A stretch of 7,849 nt of DNA from an uncultured Bacilli bacterium. GTDB lineage: Bacteria; Bacillota_I; Bacilli_A; RF39; UBA660. The DNA lies in contig CANPWK010000050.1 of NCBI GenBank assembly GCA_947584105.1, forward strand, positions 1-7,849, in the 5' to 3' direction. Position numbers and translations under genes: made by a program. Below the pieces are notes generated by a model, which saw nothing but the letters and a program-made list of their open reading frames with translations, was not told the DNA's origin and did not search any database. Numbering within the stretch: the first letter of the stretch is position 1; every line of letters begins with the position of its first letter. This document shows positions 5,010-7,849 of the stretch, piece after piece.

Positions 5010-7098
5010 AATATTAGAAATATTAAGACGTGAAAATAAAGCTTTAAGTGTATATGAATTAAATGATATGTTGAATTTAGAGAATTCAGAAGATTTACAA
5101 AATTTATTAAAAACTTTAGAAGAATTAATTGATGAGTTGAAAGTATATCATACAAATAAGGATAAATATTTATTATTTGAAAATAGTCATTTAAAAGTAG
5201 GAAAATTAATTGTAAACAAAAAAGGATATGGCTTTGTAGATATTGAAGGCAAAGATGATGTATATGTATCAAGTGCCAATATGAATAATGCTTTACATGG
5301 TGATTTAGTTGTTGTAGAAATTACTTCTAAAAAGGGATTTGCCCTTGAAGGTAGAATTTTAAAAACCATAAAAAGAGAGTTAAAAACAGTTGTTGGGACT
5401 ATCATTAACGATAAAAATAAATTACATTTAAAATTAGATGATGATAAATTAAATATTAATGTTATTTTAACTAAAGATAGTATGAATGGTCTAGTTGAAG
5501 GGCATAAAGTAATTGTTGAATTGTTAAATAGATTAGATAATCATAATTTTCAGGGGCAAGTTACTAAAATTATTGGTCATGTTAATGATCCTGGCGTTGA
5601 TATACTTTCTATAGCAGCCAAGCATGATATACAAGAAGAATTTAGTGATGAGGTATATGAACAGTTAAAAACTATTCCTGATAAAGTTTTAGCTAATGAT
5701 TATACTGGTAGAGCTGATCTTAGAAATAAAATGATATTTACTATTGATGGTGATGATACTAAAGATATTGATGATGCTATATCATTAGATGTTTTAGATA
5801 ATGGGAATTATAAATTAGGTGTACATATTGCAGATGTAAGCTATTATGTTAAAGAAGATAGCCCTCTAGATAAAGATGCCAGTGATAGAGCAACCAGTGT
5901 TTATTTAGCTGATAGAGTAATACCTATGTTACCACATCAATTATCTAACGGAATTTGTTCATTAAATCCAAATGTTGATAGATTAACTATTAGTTGTGAT
6001 ATGGAAATAGATAATACAGGCGAAATAATTAATTATGATATTTATGAAAGTGTAATAAAATCTAATATTCAAATGACATATAAAAAAGTTAATAAAATAC
6101 TTGAAGAAAATATTGTGCCAGAGGGATATGAAAAATATGCAGATACGTTATATAAGATGAAATCTTTAGCTGATATATTAAGGAAAAATAAAACACAGAA
6201 AGGTTATATTGATTTTGATTTAGATGAATCTAAAATTATTGTAAATGATAAAGGAGAAGCTATAGATGTAGTATTAAGAGAACGTGGTACCGGTGAAAAA
6301 TTAATTGAAGATTTTATGATAGCTGCTAATGAGACAGTTGCTAAACATGTTTTTTATATGGATTATCCATTTATCTATCGTGTGCATGGGGAACCTAGTG
6401 AAGAGAAAATTGATAAATTTTTACATTTTGTTAGTATATTAGGTTATAGTATAACAGGAAATTTAAGAAAGATTACTCCAAAAGCTATGCAAGATATTTT
6501 ATTACAATTAAAAGATGCAAAAGAATATTCAATGTTATCAAGTCAATTATTAAGAAGTATGCAAAAGGCAATTTATGATACAAAAAATATTGGTCATTTT
6601 GGTTTAGCTAGTAAATGTTATACCCATTTTACTTCTCCAATTAGAAGATATCCAGATCAAACTGTTCATCGTTTACTTAGAGAGTATTTATTTAATAAAA
6701 ATTTAAATAAAGAAACAATAAATAGATGGGAACATAAATTATCATTTATAGCTGAGCATTCTTCGATAAAAGAAAGAAATAGTGTCGAATGTGAACGTGA
6801 AGTAGATGACATGAAAAAGGCCGAATATATGGAAAAACATATAGGTGAAGAATTTAAAGGTGTAATATCAGGCGTTATGAGTTTTGGGATATTTGTTGAG
6901 TTACCTAATTTAATTGAGGGATTAATAAGAGTTGAAGATATAAAAGGAGATTATTATACTTATGATGAAAATATTTTTGCTCTTATTGGCAAAAAAGATA
7001 AAAGAGGATATCGATTAGGGGATAGCATTAAAGTAATAGTGAAAGCAGCAAGTAAGGAAAAACATACGATTGATTTTATAATTTCCGAGAATAAATAA
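4999..7098 (+). CDS. rnr: ribonuclease R (3'-5' exoribonuclease, RNB family)
   Basis: This 699-residue cytoplasmic exoribonuclease degrades structured RNA 3' to 5' and in bacteria also takes part in rRNA/tRNA quality control and tmRNA-linked mRNA decay. Domain order matches RNase R: an N-terminal winged-helix region (about 1-62), two cold-shock/OB domains (about 66-122, with KGYGFVDIEG, and about 131-190), the RNB catalytic domain (about 235-570), and a C-terminal S1 domain (about 616-697). The metal-binding site is IDGDDTKDIDDAIS, with Asp250, Asp256, Asp258 and Asp259. HFTSPIRRYPD at 543-553 is the second RNB signature; the next residue is Gln554, where Leu is common. It is shorter than B. 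subtilis RNase R (about 779) and E. coli (about 813), and lacks the long Lys-rich C-terminal tail. It is the second gene of the rmuC operon. The smpB gene that often follows rnr in Bacilli is not next. Confidence 0.97.
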   Translation: MKDKILEILRRENKALSVYELNDMLNLENSEDLQNLLKTLEELIDELKVYHTNKDKYLLFENSHLKVGKLIVNKKGYGFVDIEGKDDVYVSSANMNNALHGDLVVVEITSKKGFALEGRILKTIKRELKTVVGTIINDKNKLHLKLDDDKLNINVILTKDSMNGLVEGHKVIVELLNRLDNHNFQGQVTKIIGHVNDPGVDILSIAAKHDIQEEFSDEVYEQLKTIPDKVLANDYTGRADLRNKMIFTIDGDDTKDIDDAISLDVLDNGNYKLGVHIADVSYYVKEDSPLDKDASDRATSVYLADRVIPMLPHQLSNGICSLNPNVDRLTISCDMEIDNTGEIINYDIYESVIKSNIQMTYKKVNKILEENIVPEGYEKYADTLYKMKSLADILRKNKTQKGYIDFDLDESKIIVNDKGEAIDVVLRERGTGEKLIEDFMIAANETVAKHVFYMDYPFIYRVHGEPSEEKIDKFLHFVSILGYSITGNLRKITPKAMQDILLQLKDAKEYSMLSSQLLRSMQKAIYDTKNIGHFGLASKCYTHFTSPIRRYPDQTVHRLLREYLFNKNLNKETINRWEHKLSFIAEHSSIKERNSVECEREVDDMKKAEYMEKHIGEEFKGVISGVMSFGIFVELPNLIEGLIRVEDIKGDYYTYDENIFALIGKKDKRGYRLGDSIKVIVKAASKEKHTIDFIISENK

Positions 7099-7119
7099 TT
7101 GCAATTTATTCTCTTTTTT
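7087..7119 (+). terminator. intrinsic terminator of the rmuC-rnr operon
   Basis: A perfect 10-bp stem, GAGAATAAAT (7087-7096) with ATTTATTCTC (7104-7113), encloses a 7-nt loop and is followed directly by six T (7114-7119). The rnr stop codon (7096-7098) lies at the stem-loop boundary. The stem is mostly A:T but perfectly paired, with two G:C pairs near its base. Confidence 0.85.
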
Positions 7120-7139
7120 GTTATTATTGAAATAGGTGG
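7099..7139 (+). promoter_or_regulatory. candidate promoter and SD for the Ig-like secreted protein
   Basis: TTGCAA (7099-7104), a 17-nt spacer and TATTAT (7122-7127) fit a sigma-A promoter, with 4/6 and 5/6 matches. The -35 sits mainly in the loop of the rnr terminator. AGGTGG at 7134-7139 is the SD, 4 nt before ATG 7144. The expected start of transcription is near 7134, giving a leader of about 10 nt. Confidence 0.42.
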
Positions 7140-7143
7140 TTAT

Positions 7144-7849
7144 ATGAAAAAATATATATTACTATTTTTAATGATTTTTTGTATAAATATAATGACAATT
7201 AAGGCCGATGATATTTATGAATGTAGGTATTATGATAGTACTGGTATGAATAATAGATTTTCAGGAGACACTCATTCTTTTAATATCAAAATAAATGTGA
7301 CTAAAAAGGAAATTTTTAGTGATTGGGCAGGTAATACTAGCGATGGTGATTGGGAATATGCCGAAATAAATGGTATTTTAGATACAGTAATAGACTCTAG
7401 TTGGAATGAAGAATATATTGTAAATAAACTTACAGATAATGGTAAAAAAGCTAAGGATAAGCCATGTCCTCAAGCTTTAACAGTAGTTAAAACTAGTGGA
7501 GCTTATTATGCTTTGTTTAATGATGGATATTTACCGGATATAATTGGAAAAACATTTTATCAGCATGAAGTTGAAGCTTATACTGGTTGGGATAAACTCT
7601 ATACAACTAAGGAATTGTGTGAAGCTGAGCATAGCAATTGTGGAGAAAGAAAATATGAGGAACAAAGATTATTTCAATTCGATGATAATTATGCAGATAA
7701 TGGCAATCCAACAGTGGGGTTGTCTACTGCATGTCCTTCCTATGAAACTAAACTAGATGAAAAAACACTAGAAAGTATAGAAATAGTTACACCACCAGAT
7801 AAAATCAATTACTTAATTGGTGAAAACTTCGAAAAAGAGGGTATGAAAG
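7144..7849 (+). CDS. secreted protein with bacterial Ig-like domain, 5' part
   Basis: This open frame runs from ATG 7144 through the right edge, giving 235 complete residues without a stop. Residues 1-21 are a type I signal peptide (Lys-Lys, a hydrophobic core, cleavage probably after TIKA), so the protein is exported. The following region (about 22-205) has five cysteines (27, 108, 159, 166, 197), many aromatic and acidic residues, and no motif I recognise; disulfides are possible. From about residue 209, LESIEIVTPPDKINYLIGE has the pattern of the first strands of a group-3 type bacterial Ig-like domain ('l..I.v...P.k..Y..Ge.f...G'), which continues past the window. Such proteins are usually surface adhesins or wall-associated proteins. 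A C-terminal anchor cannot be seen. ATG is supported by AGGTGG upstream. Whether it relates to the secretion module is unknown. Confidence 0.85.
   Translation, partial: MKKYILLFLMIFCINIMTIKADDIYECRYYDSTGMNNRFSGDTHSFNIKINVTKKEIFSDWAGNTSDGDWEYAEINGILDTVIDSSWNEEYIVNKLTDNGKKAKDKPCPQALTVVKTSGAYYALFNDGYLPDIIGKTFYQHEVEAYTGWDKLYTTKELCEAEHSNCGERKYEEQRLFQFDDNYADNGNPTVGLSTACPSYETKLDEKTLESIEIVTPPDKINYLIGENFEKEGMK

Noticed and set aside
4976..5405. Two minus-strand open frames opposite the start of rnr
   Set aside because: They overlap the rmuC/rnr junction and conserved RNase R domains and have no supporting motifs.
7544..7756. Plus-strand open frame of 70 codons inside the Ig-like protein gene
   Set aside because: It is out of frame with the longer signal-peptide-bearing gene, which has the SD and the domain match.
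1..7849. CRISPR array, tRNA or rRNA, insertion sequence ends, integration sites
   Set aside because: No regularly spaced repeats, cloverleaf sequences, transposase frames or terminal inverted repeats were seen on reading both strands; gaps between genes are all under 60 nt.

Overview
The window is strongly AT-rich, every gene lies on the + strand, and intergenic gaps are short. Shine-Dalgarno sequences match the Bacillota anti-SD (AGGAG, GGTGAT, GAGGTGAT). Three of the six genes with a visible start use TTG. All tryptophans are TGG (about 21 in the real ORFs), no real ORF has an internal TGA, and one gene stops at TGA, so the standard bacterial code applies and a code-4 mollicute is unlikely. 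A CHAP wall hydrolase and RNase R family features point to a low-GC Bacillota, probably a Bacilli or Erysipelotrichia-like lineage. The species cannot be named from this sequence.

Left part (1-3062) looks like the end of a type IV secretion or conjugation module. It holds the C-terminus of a CHAP-domain peptidoglycan hydrolase, a lipoprotein with an extra C-terminal membrane anchor, and a complete VirD4/TraG-type coupling ATPase with a Gly/Pro/Met-rich, then acidic, C-terminal tail. The three genes are tightly packed, and two of the SDs overlap the preceding stop codon. No relaxase, VirB4, integrase or attachment site is visible, so the rest of the system would lie upstream.

Middle part (3063-3944) holds two small independent genes, a single-domain rhodanese and a GNAT acetyltransferase, both starting at TTG. 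A weak intrinsic terminator separates them.

Right part (3945-7098) is an information-processing pair: rmuC (predicted nuclease-fold DNA recombination protein) and rnr (RNase R), overlapping by 11 nt and probably translationally coupled. A clear intrinsic terminator ends the pair. From 7144 to the window edge runs the N-terminus of a secreted protein with a signal peptide, a Cys-containing domain I do not recognise, and the beginning of a bacterial Ig-like domain.

The least explained signals are a recurring arrangement in which a -10-like hexamer ends 15-16 nt before the start codon (predicted leaders of about 10 nt), a terminator whose loop carries the candidate -35 of the next gene, and the coupling protein sitting directly beside housekeeping genes without visible mobile-element boundaries. 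I see no clearly new system that can be demonstrated from this window alone.
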